A stretch of DNA of 64,000 nt. It comes from Homarus americanus. Taxonomy: Eukaryota; Arthropoda; Malacostraca; Decapoda; Nephropidae. Every line of letters starts with the position of its first letter. The stretch's first letter is position 1. The notes under the pieces were generated by a model. It was not told the DNA's origin, made no database searches, and saw nothing but the letters and a program-made list of their open reading frames with translations. This document shows positions 22,907-37,149 of this stretch, piece by piece. The translations under genes were made by a program, and so were the position numbers. Location: NCBI RefSeq assembly GCF_018991925.1, contig NW_024756914.1, forward strand, positions 7,652,127 to 7,716,126, read 5' to 3'.

Positions 22907-24126
22907 TGGTTGTTCTCACGATTCTCGAACAGTTCTGACTCAGCCATCATCACGTGCCTTGGTTCATCAGCTGATGGCTACCGCGAACTCCATTGGAACG
23001 CGCCCATCAGCCCCGGCTGAACAGGCTTTTGTAAAATATAACAGGAGTCTAGAACTGCTTTTAGTGTCCTTAGATGGCCGCGTGCTCCCAACAACGGTAA
23101 TAGTAGGGTCTGCATTCCTTACAGAGGTCAGCGATTATATGTTCAAAGTCCGCGCGTTAGGCGGACTAAAAATGAAGATATATATATGTAACTCAGCTTC
23201 ATACCAGCTGATTCAAAAGCACACACCCACATAAGACGGGCAGCCCCAATGAGGTTCACGCCATCAGTCAGATGAACAGGCCGTGAAATATAACAGAGTC
23301 TGAACTGCTTTAGCATCCTTTGTAGCCCAGCCGTAAAGTTTTCAGTCACACCCAGTAGGTCGAGTACCGATTCCCCACAAATCTCGCCTCTGCTCCATCA
23401 AGCATTCGAACCTACATTTCAAGATTTCACCATTAATACCTAGTCTGATTGCATCCTAGCTCCTACAATCCATTCACATAATGCTGCTATGATGAGCTGA
23501 TGTTACCTCCTTGTGTATAGTCTTACCATCGCCTATCATCCAGCTGTTCCAACTTCACCCTACCGATTCTTTAAATGATTTGTTTATGGAAACATCCAGT
23601 GGTTGACAAGACCTATTAACCACCAGAATCACAGCTGTATCAGTGTTTTCCTCCTAATCCCGCAGTAACACTGTCAACAAGATGACCAAACATATCCCAA
23701 ATAAGAAGAATCTTTTTATGAGTCCCTGGTCTAAAGTTCAGACTTTAGCCATATTTGTATGCCGCCCATCCATCCATCCCTTTCAGCACAGATGATTAAA
23801 AAATGTTGTCTGACTCAACACTACGTTAGGGTCAGGTGGTTCTAACGGCAACTCGCCAGGACCTCGTAATCAAATTTATAACAGTGTCTAACCTCAATTA
23901 CTGTAGTTTATCTGATGTAGGATATGAAGTAAAATACCAGTTAAAGGAGAAATTGAAGAGAATAAACAAGAAAGATGTCGGTTGGCCTATTTAGTAGGGC
24001 TGAGAGAGAGTACTAGCTTTGGTCTTTTTTGCCGAGAGTCACGCAAATAACAGAGTACTGGTATTTGTTTGGTGTCTCCTATTTTTAAAATGAATACTTG
24101 TAAATTAAAAGTACCTGAACATTGTA

Positions 24127-24921
24127 TTAGTGACCTCGGTTAACGAATCCCAAACTGCTCCAGAAGGTCACCGTTAACTCGAAAAGTTCAAGTAATCAAA
24201 CCATTGTTTCAATGGGTTTGGTACTGAATTCCAGCCTCACCAAAATTTCCTAAATTCAACAAAATGGTAGAAAGTTCACTTTCTTTGAGGTGTGTATGTA
24301 GAAGGAATCCTGGATGATGATGATGATGATGATGGATTTAGAATGGGGTGGAGGAGAAGAAGAAGAGAAGGCAATCGGCCATATTCAACCCATAAAATTT
24401 TAGCTCTCTTTGGTGTAATTCAAGATTATTTTCATTTACCGACAGCATTATATATTGTCAATATGAAAATATATTTCAAAATTCCAATAATTTGCTGACA
24501 GAAAAAGCGTTTGTTAAAGAGAGTCTTACAAGATGTTACCTCCAGTGAAAATACAGAGAGAGACTAACGCTGTTTGCTGTGTTAAGAGGTTGGATACATT
24601 AAACAAGTCAATTTTACCTTCAATTATGTTCAATAATTGTTAAAAATGACTAAAATTGAATATTAAACTTTTAAAATTATTTAATAGTATAAACTTTGAT
24701 ATTTATAAATAATAGAATTTAAGCCCAGAACCGATTAATGTATTGGCGGACTGATACTAAACTGGTTGCCCGACAGTGCAATTTAAAACATGTTGAGGTC
24801 GTGGTTCGTAAGAAATTCAAGTAACCAATTTTGTTCGTTAATCCGATTGAAGATCCTATGGAAGGCAGTTCGTTAACCTAAATTTCCGTAATAACCGCTG
24901 AAGTTAAACGAGGGGTCACTG
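24127..24921. mobile_element. MITE-A copy in block B, both ends present
   Basis: It runs from gtgacctcggttaacg to aaacgaggggtcactg, so here the right terminal repeat is kept, unlike block A. Sequence quality is poor. Confidence 0.6.
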
Positions 24922-25398
24922 ATATACAAACTTGTCATATTTCTGGAAAAAATAAGCAAGAAAATAAGAATATACAGTAAACACAATTTCAACGACGCTA
25001 AAATTAAAGCTGCTGAAGAAGGGCCGATGCAAACACAAAGCCCGCGACCAGGCTCTGCTGGATCAGCTAGATTGCAAACTGGTTTTTTCGAATCGCTTTC
25101 AGTTAAAACTGTTACACAGCAGTGAATTAGGATAGAATATTATTGTAATACAACAATTTTAACTGAAACCATTCGAAAAGCGATAACGGTAACATCTTTT
25201 CAACGAAAGAAAGCAAGTCATCGTTGTCAGATTTTATCCTACTTTCCACTATAATACGACGCTATTTCAGCAAAATATTACATTTCCATATTCTCAGAAA
25301 TAAATAGTATTTTTGCTGAACGCGATGTATTTCAATGTAAATTAGATAAACTACATGAAACAAAGATTTTACCAAACCTTCATGTTCAAGATATGTTA

Positions 25399-26150
25399 CA
25401 GGTAGTTCTATAACGCGATAATTGTGTTCATGTAAAATATCGGGTTATAGATAATCGCGAATAGAAATAACAGGCTTATGGAGAAAATAGGGTTAGGTGC
25501 AGACATCTTTCAAATCGAAAAAAATTTATAGTAGCCTAATACAAATGATAGCACAGTCTAAATAAATGTCACATTCATATCTAATAATGAAATCACAGTA
25601 AATGCACACTTTACTTGATGGGGAGAAGCAAGATTTTGAGGTTGATAAAATGCTTCTCCAAGTGTTATATCCTACTTTCATGATCATCACCGAATTCTAT
25701 CACCAGAACGCTTCTCGCTGATATTCTTTTACTATATACAGTTAATAAGAGTGGGGTATGCTATAACTAACGAAACCCTACAAATCTAACATTATTTAAT
25801 ATTTTTTTTTTTTTTTCTAATTTATTTTTATTACAAATATTAATGATATTCTTTATTTCAGGGTTTAGATGCATATTTATAACTTTTACAATTTTTACAA
25901 TTTTATATTATATTTTCAGTGTTAGTTGTATTTAGCCTGGAACGATTAACTTATATAATGAATGCTATAACTAACAAGGTTCTAGAACCAAGATTCAAGT
26001 ATAAGCATAACCCCACTACCAAAATTGGAGAAATAGCAAGCAAAAATCCGCTATAGAAATAAATGTTAGGGTGATATAAATATCGTTCCTAATTCATAAC
26101 CTTAGAGCAAATTCGCTATCAAAACACGTCGCCAATAGCAGAACTCACTG
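25399..26150. mobile_element. MITE-B, complete copy with TA target
   Basis: The element begins CAGGTAGTTC and ends GCAGAACTCACTG, flanked by TA on each side (25397-25398 and 26151-26152). The host is Rep-C; uninterrupted Rep-C copies near 27966 and 29267 show the empty site. TA duplication points to mobilisation by a Tigger/pogo or Tc1/mariner transposase. No coding capacity. Confidence 0.7.
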
Positions 26151-26468
26151 TACCAGTTTTTATTAGTCGGTTAAAAATACTGTTATATTAGTGATATTCT
26201 ATTCATACTGTGCTGATATAATACATTCAATGAAATGTAATTTTTTGCTGAAATGATGCACGACAGGCTGAAAGGGGATAAAATTGTGACTAAAACAATG
26301 ACTTTGCTTTTCGCTCTAAATATCAGAATCGCTGAATGGTTTTCAGTTAAAAACATTGTATTACAATAATATTCCTCCTAATTGACTTGAATAAATACTT
26401 GAATGGAAATATACTAATATTTTGTTGAAACTACCGCCGCTTCACGTGTAAAGTGTCAGAATAATAAA

Positions 26469-27084
26469 TGGTTAACAAGTTTATAGGACGGAGTAGTTTT
26501 CTGAAGGTTTTTTGTCTTTACCTCAAAAAACCTGGCTAATTCCATAAACAAGGAATATCATAAATTAACAATTTTTTGGTCAAAAATTGTACCTATATAA
26601 CAATAAAGAGACGCAGGCTTAGGTAATAAAGATACTAATGTTAAAATTGCAGCTTATGCTGACTCCTTCGGGGCTCTAAACCCATGCATGTCCTTATTTC
26701 ACCGTGATATACCTGTGTGTAGTTCGAGTTTTTAAGACCAAATTATTTGGCAAAATTGGGGTCCACTAAACGGGTAATAGTTTCGTTAGGCTTGAAAAAT
26801 ATTTACCAGTAACTACCAGTAAACAATGGAACGACGCACCAACGCACTACCAGCTAGAGTGTCAGTACAGTTGCTAGGCAGATCTCATGCTAACAGCAAG
26901 GCCCAAAGAGCAGTGCGCATGGTATGGTAACACATGACGACGTAAAACCAACTATTCATTTTTTTAAAGTTTATTTATAGATACTGTACTAAATTTTTGT
27001 TCATTTCATTTGAAACATCAATCTTGTTAATTAAATTTGAAAAAAAGAAAACTATGATACCAGATTAAGCAAAACATTACATCA
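26469..27084. other. Unassigned AT-rich sequence
   Basis: Nothing coding or repetitive is recognised apart from short AT-rich runs. Confidence 0.4.
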
Positions 27085-28422
27085 CAAGTATATTTTACCT
27101 TAACTGTGACTGAATGAATATATTCTCAGAAATAATATGATATGTAATATTTTGGCTGAAATGACATATTACAATGGAAAGTGAGACTTAAAATCAATGA
27201 CTGCTGGTTCAAAAGATTTACCGTAATCGCTTGAATGGTTTTCAGTTAAAAACTGTTGTACCCTACTGTATACAATAATATTCCATCCTATCATTAGCCT
27301 TATAATCCCACAACTGAAAACCATTCTAAAAGCGATTATAGTAACATCTTTGAACGAAGAAAGTAAAGTCATTGCTTGGCTCACAATTTTATCCCACTTT
27401 CCACTGTAATACGACGCTGCTTCAGGAAAAAAATACATTTCCATATTCTCAGAAATAAATAGTAGTTTTGTTGAAACGTAATGTACAGTATTTAATATTA
27501 AAACAAAAAGAGCCAAAACAATTAATACTGTACACTGATTTAGTACTGGCTGGCATCTCCAATTCGCCCCTGCTCCAGTGAAATACCTTCCCACTCTATC
27601 CCTCCGCCTCCACATCGTCACTACTGTTGTATTACAATAATATTCTATCCTAATTCACTGAATAAATACTACGACACATATTTCTGAATATTTTCATTAA
27701 AATCCATCAAAAATCATTTTCTTGTCATCGCCTTAAGTACCAAACAGCCTTCTAGTCTTCGAACAGGGCTAGAGGGCACGGTTTTTCTAATCGCTTTCAG
27801 TTAAAAACTGTTACATCACATGTACGATATTTTACATAAGCCTGAGCCTGAATGAATATATTCTCAGAAATAAATAGTAGTTTAATGGAACGTGATGTAT
27901 TTCAATGTAAAATAGGATAAAATACATGAGCAAAAACAAAAGACTACCTAACCTTCCGATGTTCAAGATGTTACTGCTTTTTAATAGTTTTTTTAAAATA
28001 CTGTTATATTACAATGATATTCTATTCATACTGTGCTTGATATACTACATTCACGGAATGATATTTTGCTGAAATGACATACGATACAGTGGAAAGTATA
28101 AAATCGTGATAAATACGATTTCGCTGTTTTCAACGATGTTAACAGAATATTTTTTCGAGGTTTAGTTAAAAACTGCTGCATTACAAGTGAATTAGGATGA
28201 ATATTATTGTAATACAACAGTTTTTAACTGAAAACCATTCGAGAAGCGATTACGGTAACATATTTTGAACTAAACGAAAGCTGACTGCTTTCTGCCACTT
28301 TCCATTGTAATACGACGTTATTTCAGCAAAAATATTACGCTTTCCATATTCTCAGAAATAAATAGTAGTTTGTTGAAACGAATGTATTTCAATGTAAATT
28401 AGATAAACTACATGAAATCCCA
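27085..28422. repeat. Rep-C cluster with alternating orientation
   Basis: At least three Rep-C units lie head to head and tail to tail. Their junctions form hairpins, for example around 27240-27340 and 28150-28250, where ttttcagttaaaaactg is answered by its complement across a centre of gaattaggatgaatattattg. Minus-strand open frames here (such as 27169-27621) are chance. Confidence 0.6.
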
Positions 28423-29250
28423 TGTAATGAGACAACTCACAAGATTACATATAGGTAAGAATATTGATAGTATAAAGTGTATAAAGAGAGGAAGATTTGC
28501 ATGTAATCCGATAGTTATTTGATGATGAATTTACACTTACCGTATCTTATACGTCAATACACATCTATTACGCCATATAAGGACTTTCAAACACCGCCTT
28601 TGTTACAATCCTTATTAATTACTAACATGACATGGACACATTACTCCTTCTATTAAGTTACTAGACATTATATTTACGTTATTAGACATCATATTACGTT
28701 ACTAGACACTCTGATTCTCGGACACGTAACATGAAATGAATACACCTAAGTAACTCATCCCATGGAAAGCTCTGACAAACACTCACGTGACCTAGGGAGC
28801 TCAGCAGGTGGTCCTGTTGTCTCTATGGGAGACTGCTTAGCTGGCGCCGGAAGCCCCGGTCCTGACCGAGTCAACTGAGGCGACTCGGAGGCGTCCCTGA
28901 CTTCTCTCGAGCAGGACTGGGGACGTGTAGCTGGCCCTGTTACAAGACACACTCTTCTGTCTGGCCTCTGTCTCCCAGAGGGAGGACTACTAGACGCCCC
29001 ATATATTGGGAGGCAGCCGGGTTGAGCCGATCGGGGGGTCTCACATTTGCCCTCGCTATAGGGTCAGGTCTGACTTTCGCACATTGAGGCTGGGAGAGAG
29101 CGGCCGGTGCCCTCATGTGTGACATGGGAGGGAGCCTCGCTGATTTATAACCCTTGGCTCAGTGAGAGTTACCCTTACACTTGACCTCCTAATGTCGGGT
29201 CAAGTCTGACTGTTTCTGAGATGTAAGCTGTGGTCTGACAACCCACTACA
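28423..29250 (+). repeat. Possible solo LTR (828 bp)
   Basis: A GC-rich island interrupts AT-rich Rep-C. It starts TGTAATG and ends CACTACA, near-perfect inverted ends of LTR type, and has TTTATAA at 29144-29150 about 100 bp before its end. Rep-C resumes at 29251 (ctaaccttccgatg). I see no target duplication, so another kind of insert is possible. Short frames within it are not supported as genes. Confidence 0.4.
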
Positions 29251-29360
29251 CTAACCTTCCGATGTTCAAGATATGTTACTCTTTTTTAATAGTCGTTAAA
29301 ATACTGTTATATTTGTGATAATCTATTCATACTGTGCTTTATAATACATCTAATGAAATG

Positions 29361-29750
29361 TAATGGCAACTACAATTGATGTCAACACAAGCTGGTTACA
29401 GCGAGACTGCCTGAGTGAGGGAGAGCTATGCCGACCATGGAAATTCACCCGCTTCCTGGATAGATAGTGACTTGTGCTATTAATTCCTGAAGCATTAGCA
29501 CCACTCTTCTTCATGGTCTCTTTGAAGACGTATTGAAGGGTTAAATGTACAGTAGCTTAAATTTCATGAAGTTTTAATTCAACGCTTTTTATTGGAACAC
29601 ACAAAAAAACAATTAAAAATTTTGACGGGCGAACTCGAATTCTGAGGGTTTGAACGGCTCACCAACGCTCAGACGGTGCACAGTTGTGTAAACAGCGCCA
29701 TTTCTCTTATGTACAAATGATTCATTATTGTTTATTACTGAACTTTTTGA
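29361..29750. other. Unassigned sequence
   Basis: No gene or known repeat recognised. Confidence 0.35.
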
Positions 29751-30494
29751 TTGAATTAATATGTGTGCAAAATGAGCAATGCAATTCATTAATAATACGA
29801 GAATATTAAAACACACGAGACGAGACGGTTGAGAGTTTACAAAACCAGCGACTGACTGGTTCTACATATAAAACTGAAGAAAAATAAGACCCTGGTTGTA
29901 GCTGTAGTAAAATTAATATGGTTGTTTTAAGTAATGTTATTTAATGTTAATAAATGGAACAATAGAAGTAGCTAACTATAATGGTAAAGAAAAAAGAGAT
30001 CAGGTGATGTAAAGACATGTGAAAACATATTACTCTATATAAGAATATGAAAGCAACACTTATTTAACGTTCATATATATTTTAATTAATGTTTCAGAAT
30101 TTTTTTTTATTGAATTAATGTTTGTGTGTGCAAAATGAACAATACAATTCATTAATAATATGTGTAATATTAAAACAAACGAGGAGACGAAAGGGCTGCC
30201 GGCATTGTTTTCGTTAATGCTTAGAAAACCAGTGACTGATTGGTTCTACATACAAAACTGAAGAAAATAAGACCCTGAGTTTAGCTGTAGTAAAATTAAT
30301 GTAAAAAAATTAATATGGATGTTTGAAGTAATGTTATTTAATGTTAATAAATGGAACAATATAAGAAAGCGAACCATTAATGGTAAAGAAAAAAAAGTGA
30401 GACTGCCAGATGTAAGTGTGCACATGTGAAAACATATAGTCATTACTCTCCATAAGAATATGAAAGCAACACTTATTTACTGCTCCATATATAT
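29751..30494. repeat. Direct duplication of about 360 bp
   Basis: 29751-30081 and 30113-30494 match in the same orientation (tgcaaaatgagcaat..., ttaatgttaataaatggaac..., tgaaagcaacacttattta), with scattered differences. No coding capacity seen. Confidence 0.75.
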
Positions 30495-30586
30495 TGAAGG
30501 GTTAAATGTTGTACTCTGTATAGACAAGCAGAGAGAGAAGGAGAGCGTGAACTGCGGATGTAAACAAACCTTAATTTATCGGCTTT

Positions 30587-30660
30587 GTGTTTTTTTTTTA
30601 CGGGATTAGCCCACCCGGCATAGGTCACTGACCCACATTGGGGCCTGAGGGGCAAAAATT
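30587..30660 (-). mobile_element. LINE-B 3' end fragment
   Basis: The minus strand reads ggcccc...gtgggtcagtgacc...ggctaatcccgt followed by a short poly(A), matching the 3' tail of LINE-B at 38655-38730. Only the last 70 bp are present. Confidence 0.5.
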
Positions 30661-30789
30661 TAATACTCCTAATAATAATAATAATCAGATAAGTTATAAA
30701 AAAAAGCTGCCTATCTACCTATTGGACAAACTAAAAATAGTTCCGACCACGGAGTTCGACCACAGAATGCCGGACTAGAGAGGTACAAC

Positions 30790-30928
<139 letters not shown>

Positions 30929-30934
30929 GTTAGT

Positions 30935-33560
30935 TAATTCTCACTCTTGATGTTAATGTAACTGCAGGGTCCTGCCAGAAAGTGAATTAACATAACATAT
31001 GGGATTAATTGAAATAGAGTCCGGCCGCACTTCAAACTCCACTTTTTGACGGCACACAACTATGTTGTAGTGTAAATTTTATCTAATTTTATGATGGTAT
31101 GAAAAACAAGTAATATTGAAGAGGTTAGGTTAGAAAATAAAGGTTAATATAGGAAAAATAAAGGTTAGGTTAGAAAACTAAAAGTTAGGTGGAACACTTA
31201 CGGTAGTAGAAGAGATGGGTCGGCATACGGGATGGAGGCTGGTTGGTCTCCGAGGCAGAGGCAGATTATTGGCCCTCAGGTGAATCAGTCACCATTAGGT
31301 GAATCACCATCACTGTCACTTCTACAGTTGTCATGCGCCTTCTGACAAATCCTCAAAGTTACCTTCTACCGTCACTGGCTTGGGCTGGCTGTGGTGGGTT
31401 GGCGATGGCGAACTCCGGTTATGCTGACGGCTGGTGTTTATGTTGTCTTGATACACCTTGATGTACGGCTCCATAGCCTGCACCAGCCGGTATGGAAGAC
31501 TTCATAGCGGTCATCGCCATTGTCAAGGAAAGGAAGGACTTCATTTTCTCTGCACACCATGGCACCCTTAATATCATCATGAGTTAAACTGTGTTCTTCG
31601 GAGAATGACGACCTTTCTTCCTCTCTTCTACTGCTGACGTGATCTTCTTCCAAATATCTCGCCGGCAGTCACTTTGGTGATCTCTGATCACCTCCAGGAT
31701 GTTGTTGTCGCGCAGGTCCTTAAGAAGCCCGGAATTGTAAACAGTTCGCGCGAGCTTCTGGCAAGGGTCCACTGCTACTGCAACATTCTGAACTCCTCAC
31801 TGGCCACAGATTGACTCCTCCTCTCACCTGGTATTCCATGCAACACATGTCTCCATGCGACGAATTGCAGCAATAGACAGCTGATCCCATGACTCCACCA
31901 AGAAGTCCACAGCTTTGATGTTAAATACTCTCCAGAATTGGTTTGAACAGTATTTTTTGCTGTGCTAACTGTTGATCCTCATCTTCTTCGCCTTTTGCTA
32001 TCGGTGGTGGTGTCACCCAGGTTACTTAACTCTTTCCTGGTGTTGGTGTAGTCGTTTCAGAGTTTGAATTTTGTTGTTGAGAATGCAGCGCTTACATTAC
32101 AGATTACTCTTTGTCCATGCGGGTTGTAATATAGACGAGTGTTGGGAGGAAGGAAGACCACTTTACGCGGGGTGACGACATCTAACAGTAGGGCGAAAGT
32201 GTCCTGGTGCACGTCCAGCAGCAAATAAAATATTAATGACATTCTTGTTGCTCACAGAATTTCACATCGAACAAAACAATACCAAGCCAGAGAGGGACAG
32301 TGTAGAAATATCCACGCTTTTTACGGCGGGTCAGCCAGTGGACATTTAGCTGGTCATGTCCATGGTTTTGTAGGCGCATGGCTTATGCGGCTGTGTGGAT
32401 CACCGATAACTTGAGCTTACAGGTACCGAGGCACAGGTAAACAGGGACGGTGATATGCTCCTTCTGCATCTTCCGCCCCTAATCCTGCTGGCATTCTTGC
32501 TAAATTCAAGGACTTGGAAGGTTTCAGAAAAGACCAGATTCGTCCATGTTAAACACCTGGTCGCCACTGTCCTTCCTCCATAATCTCAACACGTGAAAAA
32601 CGGAGGAAATTCCCAGCTTGAAAGCACGTCAGCACTTCCGCTTCTTCACCAATCGATGTTTATATTGCGATCTTGTTCCGATCTTAAACCTCTGTAACCA
32701 CCCAGAGGAAGCATTAAAGGGTTGGGCTCTTGTAATTTCCATCTTCGTGCCACTGCCATGCAAGGCCCACGCGCGTAGTCCTTAACAGAGCTGCCAGGTT
32801 TAACGCTTTCATGTTCCGCCGCTACTGACGACCAAGCACCTCAAGTAATTTTTCTGTCTTGACAAGCACCTGGTTATGAAAATATTGATCACAGAAGCAC
32901 CTGTAGACTTTGTGTGGGATCTTCTTATGTGCCTTTATCTTGGCTGCATCCTTCTTTTTATTGTTCGAATTGTAGATTCATTCAATATGCTGGCGCCGCC
33001 AAAATCAACCTGCCTTTGTTCTTTCTCCAACTCTTGATGTTGGTACCACCGTAGCTTGGCGAACGGTCTTCTTTTGGCTTAGTGCCGCTGGGTCCAGGCG
33101 AAAAAAAGGCTTTCTGGGGTGGTGGATCCCGGCGAGCCATTTTACCGGAACAATGGATGCACGATTACACGGTGGCTCTTGAGGGATGAAAATTGCCACA
33201 AGCAGGTCAAGCGCCGTTTTTCCTCCCTCCTCCCCCGGTGATTACATCATAACACTTTGCCACCATAGCTAGCAGCAGAGGGGGTAGGGATGGCCAATCA
33301 CAGTCCGACATTATGCGACGCCAGTGACGCGCAAGAATAAAGACACATACTGCGAACTCTACTGCTGCTTGCCCAAGCGGAGGGATGAGGAGGAGAGGCG
33401 AGGAGCACAGGCGGGCGGTAATGACCTAAAATACATCGCTACGTAACACTTCCGCTGGGTAATGGGGTTCGTATCATGTAATGTGAGCACGTTAGGTTCT
33501 AGCAAGGCAATCACAGAACGTGAAACGAATGCGGACCGCTGTGAAAGTGAGGGTTAATTG
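30935..33560 (-). mobile_element. Tigger copy, decayed, nearly full length
   Basis: The sequence parallels the intact Tigger at 61494-64000, including the non-coding segment starting cataacatatgggattaattg, the coding region and a remnant right end (gaaagtgagggttaatt). The end repeats are eroded. Both sides are (TA)n arrays, consistent with insertion into a TA microsatellite or later growth of arrays from the TA duplications. Confidence 0.7.
31260..33140 (-). pseudogene. Tigger transposase pseudogene
   Basis: Aligned by eye to the intact minus-strand gene at 61846-63768, it has many frameshifts and stops. Recognisable pieces include the C-terminal acidic region (about 31580-31700), the third-aspartate block 'VVFLPPNTRLYYNPHGQRV' (32057-32242, with the catalytic PMD site changed), and the N-terminal 'GPSGTKPKEDR' stretch near 33070-33110. 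It cannot produce a transposase. Confidence 0.65.
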
Positions 33561-33575
33561 TGTGTGTGTGTGTAG

Positions 33576-34129
<554 letters not shown>

Positions 34130-34960
34130 GCCGGGTAGTTTCAACAAAATTATTGTATATTTCTTTTCAAGTCATGTTCTAAGTCAATTAGAGGGAATAT
34201 TATTGAACACAACAGTTTTTAACCAAACCATCGAAAAGGTGTTACAACACCAACAGAACCGAAAGTCATTGTTTTTCCACGATTTATCCCACTTTCCACT
34301 GTAATACGACGTATTCAGGAAAATATTACATCCTAATGTATCATATCAAGCACAGTATGAATAGAATGTCATTGTAATATACAGAATTTTAAACCGAAAC
34401 TATAAAAAACGAAAACATCTCAGAACATCGGAAGCTTAGGTAAAGTCTTTTGTTTTCGTTATGTATTTTATCCTATTTTACATTAAAATACGCCGCTTCC
34501 AGAAAAACTACTATTTATTTCCGAGAATATATTCATTCAGGCTTAGTTTAGGTAAAATATACGGTGATGTAATAGTTTTTAACTGAAAGCATTCGAAAAC
34601 ACGACTCTCTAGCCCTGTTCAAAGAGAGGATGGAGAAGCTGTTTGCGCTGCAGAATAAGACAAGGAAATGATTTTGATGGATTTTAATGAAAATATTCAG
34701 AAATATGGTATCGTGAGTATTTATTCAAGTCAATTAGATTGAATATTATTGTAATAACGTTTTGAACTGAAAACCATTCGAAGCGATTACGTAACATCTT
34801 TTGAGCCAAAAGCGAAAGTTACTGTTTTGCCAATATTTATCCCACTTTCCACTGTAATACGTGACGCTCAGCAAAATATTACATTTCAGTGAATGCATTA
34901 TATCGCCAGTATGAATAGAATACCATTGTAATATAACAATATTTGAGTCCTACTCTTCTA
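34130..34960. repeat. Rep-C cluster, mostly inverted
   Basis: It carries the strings cccactttccactgtaatacgac and aactgaaaaccattcg, reverse complement of the 18557-18885 unit, at least twice. Confidence 0.6.
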
Positions 34961-36072
<1,112 letters not shown>

Positions 36073-36110
36073 AGTAAATCACTGTAGGTGCGCGTGATCT
36101 AGGTATACAG

Positions 36111-36572
36111 TATGCTGATAACCACAAGGAAAGAAGAAAACACGAAGTTGCCAAGCGCTTCCGTGTAATTCACATCTTCAGGAGTGAGTACAGACTAAAG
36201 AGAAGTACAAAACAAGGTGTATATATACAGAGGAGGGTGAGCCCAGGTCCACAGTGGTCAGGTATTAGGTAATGACCCTACTAATGGCATGTACAAACTG
36301 GACAATTTTGTAATTAAGAAGATTTGTAACCAGGTGAGAAGGTTGGGTCACCTTACCATCTGACCTGACTACCGACCGTGGCGGTGCTATTTAAAGATTA
36401 GTAGGGTCATTACCTAATACCTGACCATTATGGACCTGGGCTCACCCTCCTCTGTATATATACACCATGTTTTGTACTTCTCTTTAGTCTGTACTCACTC
36501 CTGAAGATGTGAATTACACGAAAGCGCTTGGGAACTTCGTGTTTTCTTCTTTCCTTGTGGTTATCAGCATAT
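36111..36572. repeat. Inverted repeat, possibly Penelope-like terminal sequence
   Basis: Arms of about 175 bp (36111-36285 and 36397-36572) are nearly perfect inverted copies around a loop of about 110 bp. In the right arm the string cctgaagatgtgaattacac is followed by gaaagcgcttggg, resembling hammerhead-ribozyme cores (CUGANGA...GAAA) that occur in Penelope-like elements. The first base pair of stem II would be mismatched, so catalytic activity is doubtful. No reverse transcriptase frame is present. Confidence 0.5.
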
Positions 36573-36573
36573 A

Positions 36574-36595
36574 TACTATATATATATATATATAC

Positions 36596-36628
<33 letters not shown>

Positions 36629-36629
36629 A
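36574..36629. repeat. Compound (TA)n-(AC)n microsatellite
   Basis: AT repeats to 36594 pass into (AC)n at 36608-36629. Confidence 0.9.
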
Positions 36630-36779
36630 CCGCATCCAGCCCATACGTGCACGATCTGATCGCTATAAGAACAGCCCAGTCCCAACCATTGTAAAAATTA
36701 TCAACAACTTGTAATAAATCAGTGTATTCACTCCCAGTAAACACTGCTCCTTACACTGTCACTATGTTGAAATGAACTG

Positions 36780-36938
36780 TAGTTTGAGCTTTTCCCCATC
36801 TAGTTATTATATGTCTTATTTGTGTCACTTATGTTACTTGTATATTATTTGTAATTCAAACCCATTCCCCAAATATAACTGTATATTTTCAACCTTCTGG
36901 CTGCCAAGCTCTTTCAATAAACCGTTAATTATTATTAT

Positions 36939-36942
<4 letters not shown>
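36780..36942 (+). mobile_element. LINE-type 3' untranslated fragment with (TTA)n tail
   Basis: The stretch ends tttcaataaaccgttaattattattattatta, combining an AATAAA polyadenylation signal with a short-unit tail, as in many LINE 3' ends. No coding part remains, so the family is unknown. Confidence 0.35.

Positions 36943-37006
<64 letters not shown>
36943..37006. repeat. (AC)n-(ATAC)n microsatellite
   Basis: (AC)14 followed by about nine ATAC units. Open frames of His/Thr or Val/Cys here are artefacts. Confidence 0.95.
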
Positions 37007-37007
<1 letters not shown>

Positions 37008-37149
37008 ATTCCCCCCCCCTCCACCCTCCAACTCAACAATCATAATGGAAAAAGTTTGATTTTTTTTAGAATAAATAACATAAATTATATTATCAACCAA
37101 CCAAGAAAACCCTAACCTAACCCCACCCACCATCGGAGGCCTAAAGTGA

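Larger units (their letters stand above)
19018..26468. repeat. Block B: noisy repeat of block A after the gap
   Basis: The block repeats 11566-18885 in order and orientation but with small insertions and deletions every ten or so bases, scrambled short strings and contracted runs. Its parts: LINE-A 3' end 19481-19560, (TA)n 20010-20086, LINE-A 20556-20735 and 21204-21545 around the foldback element, (TA)n 21965-22031, 22749-22799 and 22834-22868, (AC)n 22869-22905, SINE remnant about 23290-23390, pogo fragment about 23372-23790, MITE-A 24127-24921, MITE-B 25399-26150. Two segments (about 23030-23200 and 24860-25390) have no match in block A. Open frames inside it should not be trusted. Confidence 0.9.

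Noticed and set aside
22959..23349. Frames in block B not present in block A
   Set aside because: The sequence is indel-rich and probably unpolished, so frames are unreliable; no domain seen.
28755..29125. Pro/Arg-rich minus-strand frames
   Set aside because: They lie in the GC-rich possible LTR and have no recognisable domain.
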